NCBI GenBank assembly: GCA_902765035.1
Contig: CACWYF010000010.1
Coordinates: 4,338-18,692 of the forward strand
Length of the DNA stretch: 14,355 nucleotides
Origin: an uncultured Eubacteriales bacterium
GTDB taxonomy: Bacteria > Bacillota > Clostridia > Peptostreptococcales > Anaerovoracaceae
Direction of reading: 5' to 3'
The first letter of the stretch is position 1. Each line of letters starts with the position of its first letter. A model generated the notes under the pieces. That model was given only the letters and a program-made list of their open reading frames with translations. It had not been told where the DNA came from and did not search any database. Below, piece after piece: positions 14,224-14,355 of this stretch. The translations under genes and the position numbers were made by a program.

Positions 14224-14355
14224 CTAAGATTCGAGTAGCATTTTCGCCCGCTCACGGATCATCTCCTCGAGCGCTCTCGTCCTCCAGCTCGGCATATTAG
14301 CCACATCGCTCTCCGTAAAGCTGAACTCGAGGAGCTTACGCAGCATAGCCTTCTG
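14224..14355 (-). CDS. 3' end of an unrecognised gene (partial)
   Basis: An open frame enters from the right edge and ends in TAG at 14224-14226. The visible 43 residues run from QKAMLRKLLEFSFTESDVAN through MPSWRTRALEEMIRERAKML to LES. The tail is charged and probably helical; no family is recognised. The 207 bp between its stop and the rpsF hairpin are AT-rich and hold no convincing terminator, only a GCAAAA/TTTTGC stem near 14082-14102. Relation to the rpsF operon is unclear. Confidence 0.5.
   Translation of the reverse strand, partial: QKAMLRKLLEFSFTESDVANMPSWRTRALEEMIRERAKMLLES

Noticed and set aside
14070..14255. Minus-strand 61-codon open frame between the partial gene and rpsF
   Set aside because: It overlaps the partial gene in another frame, is Lys/Asn-rich AT-type sequence, and shows no family resemblance or good ribosome site.

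Overview
The window looks like chromosome of an anaerobic, low-to-medium GC Clostridia-type Firmicute. This rests on strong AGGAGG-type ribosome binding sites, PurBox-like sites, the rpsF-ssb-rpsR order, Firmicute-style secreted SH3/propeller proteins and anaerobe-type purine enzymes. I cannot name a genus.

Left half, minus strand: a seven-gene purine biosynthesis cluster read right to left, purE (7050) - purC - purF - purM - purN - IMP cyclohydrolase (PurO family) - stand-alone AICAR formyltransferase (ends at 299). Together the genes cover ring closure to AIR, carboxylation, SAICAR formation and the last two steps to IMP. purD, purL, purB and purK are not here. Two features are non-canonical. 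PurF lacks the N-terminal cysteine nucleophile and other glutaminase residues. The usual fused PurH is replaced by two separate proteins. Upstream of purE are one near-perfect PurBox and a second, weaker one. A terminator-like hairpin sits inside the operon between purM and purN.

Middle: a small VanZ-like membrane protein (minus strand) lies upstream of purE. The non-coding DNA on both sides of it is repeat-rich. A degenerate 23-bp direct-repeat array (about 7298-7457) lies between it and purE, and a 73-75-bp period array (8146-8405) lies in the divergent region before the next gene. A further array (23-274) follows the last pur gene. The arrays at 23-274 and 8146-8405 have different core motifs but the same layout: four pairs of a 7-bp motif in inverted orientation, partners offset by 29-30 bp. 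This shared geometry is the most unusual signal in the window.

Right half, plus strand: a secreted protein with two SH3-like domains, an Ig-like domain and a propeller-like C-terminus; a LarA-family nickel-pincer racemase homologue; and a second secreted propeller-like protein. They are separated by an intrinsic terminator and an extended -10 promoter. A perfect 14-bp bidirectional terminator ends this block against the convergent rpsF-ssb-rpsR operon (minus strand), whose leader carries a hairpin that may be the S6:S18 autoregulatory site. The right edge cuts the 3' end of an unrecognised minus-strand gene.
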